Assembly (NCBI RefSeq): GCF_051954455.1 | Contig: NZ_JBQCHS010000025.1 | Coordinates: 1 to 64,000 of the forward strand | DNA: 64,000 bases | Reading direction: 5' to 3' | DNA from: Pseudolysinimonas sp051954455 | GTDB taxonomy: Bacteria; Actinomycetota; Actinomycetes; Actinomycetales; Microbacteriaceae | Shown: one piece after another, positions 25,265 to 36,290 of the stretch | How positions within the stretch are numbered: position 1 is the first letter of the stretch | How the letters are laid out: each line of letters starts with the position of its first letter | Notes under the pieces: generated by a model | Databases searched by the model: none | Seen by the model: only the letters and a program-made list of their open reading frames with translations | What the model was told of the DNA's origin: nothing | Made by a program: the position numbers and the translations under genes

Positions 25265-26148
25265 CGTCCGGCCAGCGAGCCGCCGATTCCGCCGACACTG
25301 AAGTACCGGTTGAGCACCGCGAAGATGAGGATCGGCGGGACCATCATCACGACGGCGACCGTCATGACCAGACCCCAGTTGGCCTGGTTCTGCTGGAAGA
25401 ACGTCTGCAACCCCACCGGGAGCGTCTTGTTCTCGTCCGACCGGAGGAAGACCGCCGCGACCAGGTAGTCGTTCCAGGCCAGCAGGAAGCAGAAGATCGC
25501 CGTCGACAGCACGCCCGGGAGCGAGTTGCGCAGGATGATCCGCATGAACGAGCCGAAGACGCTCGTCCCGTCCATCCAGGCGGCCTCCTCGAGCATGATC
25601 GGGATCGAGTCGAAGTAGGCCGCCATCATCCAGGTCGCCACCGAGAGGGTGGAGCCGACGTAGATGATCGTGACGCCGGTCAGGTTGTCGACCAGACCGA
25701 GCTGCGCGAACAGGATGAAGAGCGGGATCACCGAGGTGACGACCGGCAGCGACTGCACGATGAACAGCACGAGCGAGTAGCCCGAGACCAGCCGGTTGCG
25801 GCCACGGGACAGCACGTATCCGGCCGGCGCCGCGACCACGACGGCCACGATGACGGTCGCGAGCGTGCAGATGAGGCTGTTGCCGAGCCACAGGCCGACG
25901 TTCGTCTGCGAGAACGCGATCCCGAAGTTCTCGAGCGTCAGGCCCTGGGTCTGCGAGCCGAGCGACGGGGTGAGCGACAGGATCAGCACCGCCACGATCG
26001 GGATGAGCACGATCGCGGTGATGAGCAGGATCCCGATGAATCGTCCCCACTGCCCGCGGGTCCCGGGCGGGGCCGATCGCCGTTGGCGCGTGGAATTGGT
26101 GACACCCACCTGGAGCTTGCCGGTGAGGGGGAGGTCGGTGGCGCTCAT
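25261..26148 (-). CDS. Carbohydrate ABC transporter permease, MalG type
   Basis: 295 residues with six spans. The EAA loop reads MLEEAAWMDGTSVFGSFMRI. The N-terminal 35 residues are hydrophilic and precede the first span IGILLITAIVLIPIVAVLIL. ATG overlaps the stop of the partner permease. It is followed without a gap by the GMC oxidoreductase. There is no ATPase gene, as in the first ABC locus. Confidence 0.92.
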   Translation of the reverse strand: MSATDLPLTGKLQVGVTNSTRQRRSAPPGTRGQWGRFIGILLITAIVLIPIVAVLILSLTPSLGSQTQGLTLENFGIAFSQTNVGLWLGNSLICTLATVIVAVVVAAPAGYVLSRGRNRLVSGYSLVLFIVQSLPVVTSVIPLFILFAQLGLVDNLTGVTIIYVGSTLSVATWMMAAYFDSIPIMLEEAAWMDGTSVFGSFMRIILRNSLPGVLSTAIFCFLLAWNDYLVAAVFLRSDENKTLPVGLQTFFQQNQANWGLVMTVAVVMMVPPILIFAVLNRYFSVGGIGGSLAGR

Positions 26149-27116
26149 TCGATGTTGACCTTCCGGATCTGGCGGTACAGGAGGACCGAGATGATGACGA
26201 GCACGATGGTCATGAGGAACGCGATCGCGACTCCGGGGCCCGTCTGGTAGTTCTGGAACACCGTCACGTACGCCATCACCACGAGGGTCTGCGTCGACTG
26301 CACCGGTCCTCCGCCCGTGAGGAGGAAGATCGTCGGGAAGTCGTTGACGCAGAAGATCGTCATGAGGATCCACGAGATGTACGTCGTGCGGGAGATGATC
26401 GGCAGCGTGATGAGGCGGAAGGTCTGCCACGGGCCGGCGCCGTCGACCTTCGAGGCCTCGTAGACGTTGGTGTCGACCGACGCCAGGGCCGACGCCATCA
26501 TCATCATCATGAACGGGAAGCTGATCCACACCTTGAAGATGCAGACGAGGATCTGCGCCAGGGTCGGGTCGGCGAGGAACAGCGGCGTGCCCAGACCGAA
26601 GAAGTGGGCGATCACCGGGAACGGGGACTGCGGTGTGGCCACGAGCCAGTTCCACGCGGTCGCCGAGACGACGGTCGGCACGACCCACGGCAGCAGGAGA
26701 AGCACCTTGAAGACCCCGTTGGCGGGGATCTTGGTGCGCAGCAGCAGGGCGAGCGCGAGGCCGATGATCCACGACCCGAAGACGCCGACGACCGTGAAGA
26801 TCAGCGTGAACAGGGCCGCGTGCCAGAACACCGGCTCCTGGAGGACCGTCAGGTAGTTCTGCAGGCCGACGAAGTTGCCGGCCGACAGCAGGTCGCCGTT
26901 ACGCGCGGACTGCTGGCCCGCGTAGATGACGGGGTAGAGGTTCAGCAGGACCAGCAGGACGAGGGAGGGCGCTGCGAACGCGATCAGGGTCGCGGACCGC
27001 GAGCGATGCCCCGGCATCCGATTGGTGCTGGAGGGCTTGGGGCGCCGCCCCGCGCCTCCGGCTCCGACGCCGCGGCGAGCCCGGCTGATGCCGGTGGTGA
27101 GGGATTCTGTCGACAT
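26145..27116 (-). CDS. Carbohydrate ABC transporter permease, MalF type
   Basis: 323 residues. A basic N-terminal tail (RPKPSSTNRMPGHRSR) precedes six spans. The EAA-like loop reads NVYEASKVDGAGPWQTFRLI. It pairs with the following MalG-type permease, whose start it overlaps. An 84-base gap containing a strong hairpin separates it from the binding-protein gene. Confidence 0.92.
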   Translation of the reverse strand: MSTESLTTGISRARRGVGAGGAGRRPKPSSTNRMPGHRSRSATLIAFAAPSLVLLVLLNLYPVIYAGQQSARNGDLLSAGNFVGLQNYLTVLQEPVFWHAALFTLIFTVVGVFGSWIIGLALALLLRTKIPANGVFKVLLLLPWVVPTVVSATAWNWLVATPQSPFPVIAHFFGLGTPLFLADPTLAQILVCIFKVWISFPFMMMMMASALASVDTNVYEASKVDGAGPWQTFRLITLPIISRTTYISWILMTIFCVNDFPTIFLLTGGGPVQSTQTLVVMAYVTVFQNYQTGPGVAIAFLMTIVLVIISVLLYRQIRKVNIE

Positions 27117-27139
27117 GGGGGTCTCTTCTCCGTTGAAGG

Positions 27140-27172
27140 CCGCGGCCCCGAGGATATGCCCCGGGGCCGCGG
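27140..27172. terminator. GC hairpin between binding-protein and permease genes
   Basis: Perfect 11-bp arms (CCGCGGCCCCG; 27140-27150 and 27162-27172) surround an 11-base loop. Such hairpins usually cause partial termination, giving more binding protein than permease. Confidence 0.65.
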
Positions 27173-27200
27173 AGACGATCGCGAAACGTCGCGGATCGCC

Positions 27201-28526
27201 TTACTTCATCAGTCCTTCGATGCCGTTCTGGAGCGTCTGCAGCGCCGACTTCGCGTCGGTGTTGCCGCCGAGGATGGCCTGCGTGAAGTTGAGCATCGGC
27301 TGCGTGCCGTCCACCGTGTTGGCGATGTTGGCGAAGAGGCCGTTGCCGCCCGGAGCCGCCCACGTCTTGAAGATGGGGTTCCAGTCGTTGAGGATCTTCA
27401 CGTTGTTGGCGTTCGACTTGAACTCCTCGGTCGCCGCGATGGACTTGAGGGGCGGGAGGCCGATGCCGGTGTTCTTGGTCCAGAGCTCCTTCATGTTCTG
27501 GTAGTAGTACGTGACGAACGCCTCCGAGCCCTTCTGGCTGGGGGTGTTCGTGTACATCATGATGTTGTTCGGGAAGTAGAGGCCGCCCTTCTTGCCGGAC
27601 GGGCTCGTCAGCGGGTCCGCGACCATGAGGTCGCCCGCGACGTCGCCCACCGCGCCGGCCGGCAGGCCCGCTCCGTCCCAGCCGAAGCCGAATTTCTTCG
27701 CCTTCCACTGCGCCTGCACGTTGTCCGACGTGTAGGTCGCCGCGGCCGGGTCCGAGTACCCGTTCTTCACGAGCTCGAGGATGAAGTCGATCGCCTCGAT
27801 GTTCGCGTCGGTGACCGCGTCGGGCTCCTGCTTCGAGTTGAACAGGCCGCCGCCGTTGTTGATCATGAACGCCGTCATGATGTGGCTGCCCGTGAAGGAC
27901 CCCGCGCCCGAGCCGAGACCGAAGCCGAAGACGCCGATCTTCTTGAGCTTGGCGCAGACGTCCTTGTACTCGTCCCAGGTCTGCGGCACATCGGCACCGG
28001 CCTGCTGCATGAGCGACTTGTTGTACCAGGCCACGCGGACGTCCAGGTTGTACGGCACCGCCGCGTAGCCCTTGTCCGTCTTCATGGTGTCGAGCAGGCC
28101 GTCGAGGAAGTCATCCTTCAGGCCGTTGGACTCCCACGACTTGATGAGGTTGTCGGCGTAGGCGATCTTGCCCTGCGCCGCGAACTGGAAGGCCTGGGTT
28201 CCTCCGCCGGAGCTGACGGCGGGTCCGGTGTTGGAGGCGATCGCGGAGGAGAACGTCTGGGTGAAGTTCGCCCACTGGATCTCCTGGTACGTCGCCGCCG
28301 GCAGGCCGTTCTTCGGCTTGTAGGCGAGGGTGATCTTCTTATCGGTGGGGTTGAAGGTCGTCCCACCCCAGGGCATGTTCCAGAACTTCAGCGGCTTGCC
28401 GCTTCCGCCGCCGGAGCCGCCGGCGCCACCGCCGGAGCATGCGGCCAGCACCGCCGCGAGGCTCACGCCTCCGGCGACGCCGAGGAATCCGCGTCGGGTG
28501 AAACTCGCACCATTCTGTGTTGGCAT
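27201..28526 (-). CDS. Sugar-binding lipoprotein of an ABC transporter
   Basis: 441 residues, family 1 extracellular solute-binding protein. A twin-arginine signal (FTRRGFLGVAGG) and lipobox LAAC put it on the outer face of the membrane by Tat export and lipidation. A Gly/Ser linker follows. The mature part contains features of CUT1 binding proteins (FTGSHIMTAFMINNGGG, GKKGGLYFPNNIMMYTN). Shine-Dalgarno GAGAGAGG precedes the ATG. First gene of the operon; substrate unknown but linked to the GMC oxidoreductase. Confidence 0.92.
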   Translation of the reverse strand: MPTQNGASFTRRGFLGVAGGVSLAAVLAACSGGGAGGSGGGSGKPLKFWNMPWGGTTFNPTDKKITLAYKPKNGLPAATYQEIQWANFTQTFSSAIASNTGPAVSSGGGTQAFQFAAQGKIAYADNLIKSWESNGLKDDFLDGLLDTMKTDKGYAAVPYNLDVRVAWYNKSLMQQAGADVPQTWDEYKDVCAKLKKIGVFGFGLGSGAGSFTGSHIMTAFMINNGGGLFNSKQEPDAVTDANIEAIDFILELVKNGYSDPAAATYTSDNVQAQWKAKKFGFGWDGAGLPAGAVGDVAGDLMVADPLTSPSGKKGGLYFPNNIMMYTNTPSQKGSEAFVTYYYQNMKELWTKNTGIGLPPLKSIAATEEFKSNANNVKILNDWNPIFKTWAAPGGNGLFANIANTVDGTQPMLNFTQAILGGNTDAKSALQTLQNGIEGLMK

Positions 28527-28620
28527 CGTTGCCTCTCTCTGATCTGCGGGCCGTCTGTGCCCAGCCGTCTCTGCGTTGAGGGGATCAGCCGGCACCCGCA
28601 GGCAGGGGCCGGATTCCCCT

Positions 28621-28660
28621 AGTGAAACAGCGAAGCGGGGACGGGTCAACGAAAAATTCG
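28621..28660 (-). promoter_or_regulatory. Promoter of the ABC-GMC operon with operator candidate
   Basis: On the minus strand -35 TTGACC (28644-28649), 17 bases, then -10 TTCACT (28621-28626). Just upstream, CGAA-AAA-TTCG at 28650-28660 is an AT-rich inverted repeat in otherwise GC-rich DNA, a possible activator or repressor site. The leader is about 90 bases. Confidence 0.55.
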
Positions 28661-28738
28661 CGATTCCGACAACAAATAACGCGATCACCCGCGCGACGCC
28701 CGATCCGACCATGGCGGAATGCGGGCCGCTCGGATAAA

Positions 28739-28759
28739 GTTGAGTTCAGTAGACTCAGC
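28739..28759 (+). promoter_or_regulatory. HAIR element upstream of clpB
   Basis: GTTGAGT-N7-ACTCAGC closely matches the HspR site CTTGAGT-N7-ACTCAAG. It lies 27 bases before the clpB start codon, so clpB should belong to the HspR regulon with dnaK. Confidence 0.8.
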
Positions 28760-28785
28760 TTTCAACCTCACACAGGAGAGTGGAT

Positions 28786-30948
<2,163 letters not shown>

Positions 30949-30956
30949 TCGCCGCG

Positions 30957-30995
30957 GGTCGAGGAGCGGCTACGGCGCTCCGCGCCTCCTCGACC
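30957..30995. terminator. Bidirectional hairpin between clpB and the LLM gene
   Basis: Arms GGTCGAGGAG and CTCCTCGACC (10 bp, perfect) with a 19-base loop fill most of the convergent gap. The GGTCGAG end resembles the BIME-like repeats at 23.2 and 36.3 kb. Confidence 0.65.
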
Positions 30996-30997
30996 GC

Positions 30998-31984
30998 TCA
31001 GCGGAGCGCCGGCACGACCTCGCGCTCGAAGAGCTCGATCCCGGAGCGGTCGTACGCCGCCTCCGGGAAGTAGTGGATCGCGTAGCCGAGCCCCAGCGCC
31101 TGCACCTCGCGCATCCGCTCCACGATCTGCTCCGGCGTGCCGACGCCGATCGCGCCGTCGTACTCCGCCATGAAGCGGTCGGCGACCTCGTCGCCGAGGT
31201 ACGGGCGCACGCGTGCGTCGATCCGGGCGAGGCGCTCCCGCACCTCGGCCTCGGTCGAGCCGATGACCGTGCTGTAATTGGCGCTCCGGGTGATCGCGTC
31301 GAAGTCGGTGCCGAGCTCGTCGCAGTGCCCGCGGAGGATGTCGCTCTTGGCGGCGAACGTCGCCGGGTCGCCGCCGAAGTTCGTGTACCGCGCGTACTGC
31401 GCCGCGATCCGCAGCGTCACCTTCTCGCCGCCGCCGGCGACCCACAGCGGGATCCCGTCCTCCTGCAGCGGCTTCGGCCAGACCCGGGCGCCGTCCACCT
31501 GGTAGTACTCGCCGTCGAGCGTCGCCTCCCCGGTCGCCCACGCCTGGCGCATGATGTCGACGCCCTCACGCAGGCGCCCGAGCCGCTCCTTCACGCCCGG
31601 GAACCCGTAGCCGTACGCGCGCCACTCGTGCTCGTACCAGCCGCCGCCGATGCCCATCTCGACGCGGCCGCCCGAGATGGCGTCGATCGTCGACGCGACC
31701 TTCGCGAGGTAGGCGGGATTGCGGTAGCTCATGCACGTGCACATCTGGCCGAGCCGCACGCGCTTGGTCGTCGCGCCGAACGCCGACATGAGGGTCCACG
31801 CCTCGTGCGTCGCCTCCTCGCTCGGCACCGGCACGGTGTGGAAGTGGTCGTAGACCCAGATCGACTCCCACGGTCCGTCGTCGGCGTGCTGGGCGAGGTC
31901 GTGCATGACGGCCCACTGCCGGTCGGGTGCGATGCCGACCAGGTCGTGCCGCCAGCCCTGGGGGATGAAGAGTCCGAAGCGCAT
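30998..31984 (-). CDS. LLM class F420-dependent oxidoreductase
   Basis: 328 residues, luciferase-like (beta/alpha) barrel. Characteristic are MRFGLFIPQGW at the start, VRLGQMCTCMSYRNPAYLAK and the segment RVEMGIGGGWYEHEWRAYG. These enzymes use F420 (some FMN) to oxidise or reduce small organic substrates; F420 is expected in this phylum. Substrate unknown. Single gene with a leaderless promoter. Confidence 0.88.
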   Translation of the reverse strand: MRFGLFIPQGWRHDLVGIAPDRQWAVMHDLAQHADDGPWESIWVYDHFHTVPVPSEEATHEAWTLMSAFGATTKRVRLGQMCTCMSYRNPAYLAKVASTIDAISGGRVEMGIGGGWYEHEWRAYGYGFPGVKERLGRLREGVDIMRQAWATGEATLDGEYYQVDGARVWPKPLQEDGIPLWVAGGGEKVTLRIAAQYARYTNFGGDPATFAAKSDILRGHCDELGTDFDAITRSANYSTVIGSTEAEVRERLARIDARVRPYLGDEVADRFMAEYDGAIGVGTPEQIVERMREVQALGLGYAIHYFPEAAYDRSGIELFEREVVPALR

Positions 31985-31996
31985 GATCCGACGTTA
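31985..31996 (-). promoter_or_regulatory. Leaderless promoter of the LLM oxidoreductase gene
   Basis: TAACGT on the minus strand (31991-31996), then six bases, then the ATG. Confidence 0.55.
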
Positions 31997-32043
31997 GCCC
32001 TCGTGCGGCGACCGGCCGCCGACTCCCCGCCGGCGTCGAGGCG

Positions 32044-32484
32044 TCACCCGGCGACGTCGGCGCGGATCGGCAGCAGGTTGCCGAGCGGCGCGAAGAACGC
32101 GTCGTCGAACATGATGCGCGTCACGCCGTACTCGCCGAATCCGACGACCCAGTCGACGGCGCTCGCCGTCGGGATCGCGAGGACGAGCCCGGCCTCCTCC
32201 TCCGGGAGGTGCAGCTGCTCGGTCGCGAACCGCTGCGCGCGGGCTCCCTCGGTGAACGCGAAGAGGGTCGGACCGTCGGGCGTCTCGCCGATGAACGGGC
32301 GCGGCTCCTCGAGGCCGCCACGCGCGATGAAGAGCCAGCGCGGAAGGGCGAAGACCGCGCGCCAGAGCGCCCGCTGCTCCGCGATCCCGTCGCCCTCGGT
32401 TCCGGCCGCCCGAGCCGCCTCGAGGAGCGGCGGGATGAGCGCCGCGGACTCGGCCTGCGCGGCCGAGTCGTCGGGCTCGGTCAC
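32044..32484 (-). CDS. Small protein of SseB-like type
   Basis: 146 residues. The region PRWLFIARGG, then FIGETPDGPTLFAFTEGARA and LVLAIPTASAVDWV resembles SseB-fold proteins of actinobacteria, though the match is from memory of pattern only. No signal or membrane span. The GTG overlaps the stop of the acyl-CoA ligase by 4 bases, so the two are co-translated. Function unknown. Confidence 0.65.
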   Translation of the reverse strand: MTEPDDSAAQAESAALIPPLLEAARAAGTEGDGIAEQRALWRAVFALPRWLFIARGGLEEPRPFIGETPDGPTLFAFTEGARAQRFATEQLHLPEEEAGLVLAIPTASAVDWVVGFGEYGVTRIMFDDAFFAPLGNLLPIRADVAG

Positions 32485-34184
32485 CCGTCGGCCTTGACGT
32501 CCGTGCGGTCGAGCAGCTGATCGCGCACCTTGCGACGGATGACCTTGCCGATGAGCGACTTCGGCAGCTCGTCCACCACGTAGACCCGCTTCGGCGCCTT
32601 GTAGTGCGCGAGGTTCTCCTTCGCGTAGGCCCGGAGGGCCTCGCCGTCGACCTTCTCGCCCGGCTTCTCGACGACCGCGGCCACGACGTGCTCGCCGTCG
32701 CGGGCGTCGGGGATGCCCACGATCGCGATGTCCGCGACGCCCGCGAACCCGCGGAGCGCGTCCTCCACCTCGGTCGGCGAGACGTTGAAGCCGCCGGTGA
32801 TGACGAGGTCCTTGATGCGGTCGACGATCGACACGAATCCGTCCTCGTCGATCGTGACGATGTCGCCGGTGCGGAACCACCCGTCCACGAAGACCTCGGC
32901 GGTCGCCTCCGGCTTGTTCCAGTAGCCGGAGAACACCTGCGGCCCGCGGACGACGAGCTCGCCCTTCTCGCCGAGCGGCAGCTCCTTCGTCGGATCGTCG
33001 GCGTCGACCACCCGGACCTCGGTGAGCGGGAGCGGCAGGCCGACCGTGCCCTGCTTGCGGTTGTCGGCGACCGGGTTGGCCATCAGCACCGGGCTCGTCT
33101 CGGAGAGCCCGTACCCCTCGACGAGATACCCCTTCGTCATCCTCTCCCACGGCGTGATGACGGCCTGCGAGAGCGGCATCGCGCCGGAGATCGCGATCTC
33201 GATCCCCTCCAGCGAGACCCCCTTCTCCTGCGCTGCCTTGGTCAGCCGGTCGTAGATCGGCGGCACGGCGGGGAGGAAGGTCGGCGGGTGCTTCTTCACC
33301 ACCGGCAGCACGAGGTCCGGGTCGAACCGCGGGAACATCACGAGCCGCGCGCCCATGCTCATCGCGAAGGTGAGGCAGAGGGTGAGGCCGTAGGCGTGGA
33401 AGAGGGGGAGCACCGCGTACACCGTGCAGTCCCCGCGTCGGATGGTCGGCACCCACGCGCGCGCCTGCGCGGCGTTGACCCCGAGGTTCAGGTGCGTGAG
33501 CGTCGCGCCCTTCGGGCTGCCCGTCGTCCCGCTCGTGTACTGGATGACCGCGACGTCGTCGACCGACGGCCCGGGGACGCTGGCCTTGATCGGCTCGGCT
33601 GTGACGAGATCCTCCCAGGGGAGCGTGTCGTGCACGCGCTGGGTGAGCTCCGCGCGCTGCCTCCGGGCAGCGGGGATCGGCAGCGAGAGGAGGAAGCGCA
33701 GGCGGCCCGGCATGGCCCGGGTCATGTTGACCGAGATGATGCGGTCGACGGCGACGTCGTCCGGGAACGACTGGATCTCGGGCACGAGCTTGTCCCAGGC
33801 GATGACGACCTTCGCCCCGTGGTCCTCGAACTGGTGGCGCAGCTCCCGCGGCGTGTAGAGCGGGTTGTGCTCGATCACGATCGCTCCGAGGCGGAGGATC
33901 GCGTAGAACGCCACGACGTGCTGCGGGCAGTTCGGCAGCGCGATCGCGACGCGGTCGCCCTTGCGGACGCCGAGGCGCCGGAGCCCCTCCGCGGCCCGGT
34001 CGATCTGCGCGCCGAGTTCGGCGTAGGTCCACTCGCGGCCGAAGAACTCGATCGCGACGTGCGAGCCGAACTCGGTCACCGAGGAGCGGATGAGGTCCGA
34101 GAGCGACCCGGTCGGGAGCGGGATCTCGTGCGGGACGCCCTCCGCGTAGGAGTCGAGCCAGGGCTTCGCCGGATCCGTGGGCAT
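32481..34184 (-). CDS. Long-chain fatty acid-CoA ligase (AMP-forming)
   Basis: 567 residues. Activates a fatty acid via an acyl-adenylate. Motifs: the P-loop YTSGTTGSPKGATLTH, the A5 motif GYGLSETSP, GWFRTGDI, RIKDLVITGGFNVSP and a C-terminal catalytic Lys in LIGKVIRRK. The family's long-chain branch is favoured by PLFHAYGLTLCLTFAM. First gene of a two-gene unit with the SseB-like gene, driven by a leaderless promoter. Confidence 0.92.
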   Translation of the reverse strand: MPTDPAKPWLDSYAEGVPHEIPLPTGSLSDLIRSSVTEFGSHVAIEFFGREWTYAELGAQIDRAAEGLRRLGVRKGDRVAIALPNCPQHVVAFYAILRLGAIVIEHNPLYTPRELRHQFEDHGAKVVIAWDKLVPEIQSFPDDVAVDRIISVNMTRAMPGRLRFLLSLPIPAARRQRAELTQRVHDTLPWEDLVTAEPIKASVPGPSVDDVAVIQYTSGTTGSPKGATLTHLNLGVNAAQARAWVPTIRRGDCTVYAVLPLFHAYGLTLCLTFAMSMGARLVMFPRFDPDLVLPVVKKHPPTFLPAVPPIYDRLTKAAQEKGVSLEGIEIAISGAMPLSQAVITPWERMTKGYLVEGYGLSETSPVLMANPVADNRKQGTVGLPLPLTEVRVVDADDPTKELPLGEKGELVVRGPQVFSGYWNKPEATAEVFVDGWFRTGDIVTIDEDGFVSIVDRIKDLVITGGFNVSPTEVEDALRGFAGVADIAIVGIPDARDGEHVVAAVVEKPGEKVDGEALRAYAKENLAHYKAPKRVYVVDELPKSLIGKVIRRKVRDQLLDRTDVKADG

Positions 34185-34196
34185 GCGTTCAGCCTA
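34185..34196 (-). promoter_or_regulatory. Leaderless promoter of the acyl-CoA ligase gene
   Basis: TAGGCT on the minus strand (34191-34196) lies six bases before the ATG. Confidence 0.55.
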
Positions 34197-34298
34197 AGGA
34201 CTCCCGTGCCGGGCCATTCCCGCGCCCCGTCCGGGCTCTCGCGCGCGACCCCCACCGTCCCTCGCGGCACGCCCTGCTGGCAACCGCGGCGCGATCCC

Positions 34299-34389
34299 CT
34301 GTCCGAAATGCAGGAGTTCCGCGTCGCCGCTCCCAGGTTCTCCGGGCATGTCGGTCCGGCGGGGAGCAGATCTCCTGCATTTCGGACAG
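34299..34389. repeat. Long-loop palindrome, copy B
   Basis: Perfect 18-bp arms (CTGTCCGAAATGCAGGAG; 34299-34316 and 34372-34389) with a 55-base middle. On the minus strand the arm continues GGAGATCTG, as in copies A and C. It lies in the 243-base gap between the ligase start and the MBL hydrolase stop; nothing else is seen there. Confidence 0.7.
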
Positions 34390-34427
34390 CGGAGGGCGGG
34401 ACGCTGGGACGCGGCGCGGAGGCGGGG

Positions 34428-35216
34428 TCAGGCGCCCACGAGCTCCAGGTGCCACGCCGTCTGGCGCAGAGCCGACATGCGGGTGACGTCGGTGAGGGAG
34501 GCCCAGCCGCCGGTCCAGCCGAGGAGCGGGGCGATCTCCTCGGCGGTCGCGTCCGGCCGCTCGGCGAGGGCGGCCGCGACCTGCGCCGTGCGGGCGCGGT
34601 GGTGGGCGGCGAGCTCGGCGCAGCGGGTGGGAAGGTCGTCGATCGCGAGGCCGTGGCCGGGGAGAGCGGGGCGGCCGGCGAACTCCCGCGCGATCCGGTC
34701 GAGGCTCGCGAGGTAGTCGCGGATCGGGTTGCCCGCGACCTCGACGCTCAGGCCGAGGCCGGGGTTGATCGCGGGGAGGACGGTGTCGCCGGTCAGCAGG
34801 ACGTCGCCGAGGTCGAGGCAGATGCTGCCGGGGGTGTGGCCGGGGGTGGCGACGACGCGGGCCGTCCGACCGCCGAGGCGCAGCTCCTGTCCGTCGTCGA
34901 GGAGGCCGTCGATCGGGATGCCGGCCTCGCCCGCGTCGGGCCGGCCGAGCAGGATCCGGGCCCCGCTCCGCTCCCGGATCCGGGCGGCGAGCGAGAGGTG
35001 GTCGACGTGCCAGTGCGTGGCGACGATCGACCGCACGTCCTCGAGGCGGAGGCCGAGCTCCGCCAGCCCGGCATCGAGCGCCGAGAGCGCGGCCGGGTCG
35101 TCCCAGCCGGGGTCGACGAGGTCGACCGCCGCGCCGTCGCGGAGCACGACGCAGTTGGTCTGGGCGGGGTGCGGCCCGGGCGGCGTCGGGATCGACAGGA
35201 CGTCGGGCGGGGTCAC
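34428..35216 (-). CDS. MBL-fold metallohydrolase
   Basis: 262 residues. Metal site HWHVDH at 68-73, then GHTPGS, GDTVLP with the bridging Asp, and PGHG. A C-terminal helical extension of about 80 residues (LAERPDATAEEIAPLLGWTG) is a winged-helix tail as in LACTB2/glyoxalase-II-like hydrolases. Probably hydrolyses a thioester or phosphoester; substrate unknown. GTG start, 19 bases after the threonine aldolase stop, so likely co-transcribed. Confidence 0.85.
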   Translation of the reverse strand: MTPPDVLSIPTPPGPHPAQTNCVVLRDGAAVDLVDPGWDDPAALSALDAGLAELGLRLEDVRSIVATHWHVDHLSLAARIRERSGARILLGRPDAGEAGIPIDGLLDDGQELRLGGRTARVVATPGHTPGSICLDLGDVLLTGDTVLPAINPGLGLSVEVAGNPIRDYLASLDRIAREFAGRPALPGHGLAIDDLPTRCAELAAHHRARTAQVAAALAERPDATAEEIAPLLGWTGGWASLTDVTRMSALRQTAWHLELVGA

Positions 35217-35235
35217 CGCGCCGGCTCCGCTCCCG

Positions 35236-36264
35236 TCATCGGGCGAGTTCCTCGCGGATCGCGGCGGCGAATGCGTCGACGTCGGCCTCCGTCGTGTCGA
35301 AGGCGGTCATCCAGCGGACCTGGCCGTTCGCGCGGTCCCAGTCGTAGAAGCGGTAGCGGTCGCGGATCCGGTCGGCGACCGCGTTGTCGAGCACCGCGAA
35401 GACCGCGTTCGCCTCGGTCGCCTGCGAGAAGCCGAGGCCGGGAACTCCCTCGATCGCGGCGCGGAGCCGGCTGGCCATCGCGTTGGCGTGCGCGGCGGAC
35501 CGGAGACCCAGCCCGTCCTCGAAGAGCGCGAGGATCTGCGCGGAGAGGAAGCGCATCTTGCTCGCGAGCTGCATCGCGGTCTTGCGCAGGAACACGATGC
35601 CGTCGACCGCGTCCGGGTTCAGCACCACGATCGCCTCGGCCCCGAGCGCGCCGTTCTTGGTGGCGCCGAAGCTGACGATGTCGACGCCGACCTCCGTCGT
35701 GAAGGCGCGGAACGGCAGGTCGAGAGCCGCCGCCGCGTTCCAGATCCGGGCGCCGTCGAGGTGCACGATCATGCCGTGGCCGTGGGCCGCGTCGGCGATC
35801 GCGCGGATCTCCTCGGGGCGGTAGAGCGTGCCGAGCTCCGTCGTCTGGGCGATCGACAGCGCGAGCGGCTGGGCGCGGTGCTCGTCGCCGAAGCCGAACG
35901 CCTCGGTCTCGAGCAGCTCGGGCGTCAGCTTGCCGTCGGGGGTCGGCACGGGGAAGAGCTTGAGGCCCGCCGTCTTCTCGGGGGCGCCGCCCTCGTCGGT
36001 GTGCATGTGGCTCGTCGTGGTGGTCACGATCGCGCCCCAGCGGGGCAGCACGCTGGTCAGCGCGACGACGTTGGCACCGGTGCCGTTGAACACCGGGAAG
36101 GCCTCGGCGCGCTCGCCGAAGTGCTCGCGCATGACGTGCTGCAGCCGCTCCGTGACGACGTCCTCGCCGTACGAGATCTCGTGGCCGGTGTTGGCGGCGG
36201 CGATCGCGGCGAGCACCTCGGGGTGCACCCCCGCGTAGTTGTCGGAGGCGAAGGTGCGGTCCAT
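35236..36264 (-). CDS. ltaE: Low-specificity L-threonine aldolase
   Basis: 342 residues, fold-type I PLP enzyme of the beta-eliminating lyase family. It splits threonine or allo-threonine to glycine and acetaldehyde. FASDNYAGVHPEVL opens the protein. The PLP-binding Lys is in DIVSFGATKNGALGAE and the Asp that contacts the ring nitrogen is in IVHLDGARIWNAA. First gene of a pair with the MBL hydrolase. The -10 candidate CAGACT lies seven bases upstream of the ATG. Confidence 0.88.
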   Translation of the reverse strand: MDRTFASDNYAGVHPEVLAAIAAANTGHEISYGEDVVTERLQHVMREHFGERAEAFPVFNGTGANVVALTSVLPRWGAIVTTTTSHMHTDEGGAPEKTAGLKLFPVPTPDGKLTPELLETEAFGFGDEHRAQPLALSIAQTTELGTLYRPEEIRAIADAAHGHGMIVHLDGARIWNAAAALDLPFRAFTTEVGVDIVSFGATKNGALGAEAIVVLNPDAVDGIVFLRKTAMQLASKMRFLSAQILALFEDGLGLRSAAHANAMASRLRAAIEGVPGLGFSQATEANAVFAVLDNAVADRIRDRYRFYDWDRANGQVRWMTAFDTTEADVDAFAAAIREELAR

Positions 36265-36290
36265 GGGATCCAGTCTGTCAATTCCGAGAT

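Noticed and set aside
28780..28785. GTG at 28780 as the clpB start
   Set aside because: It directly follows the AGGAG ribosome-binding sequence with no spacing; TTG at 28786 has normal spacing.
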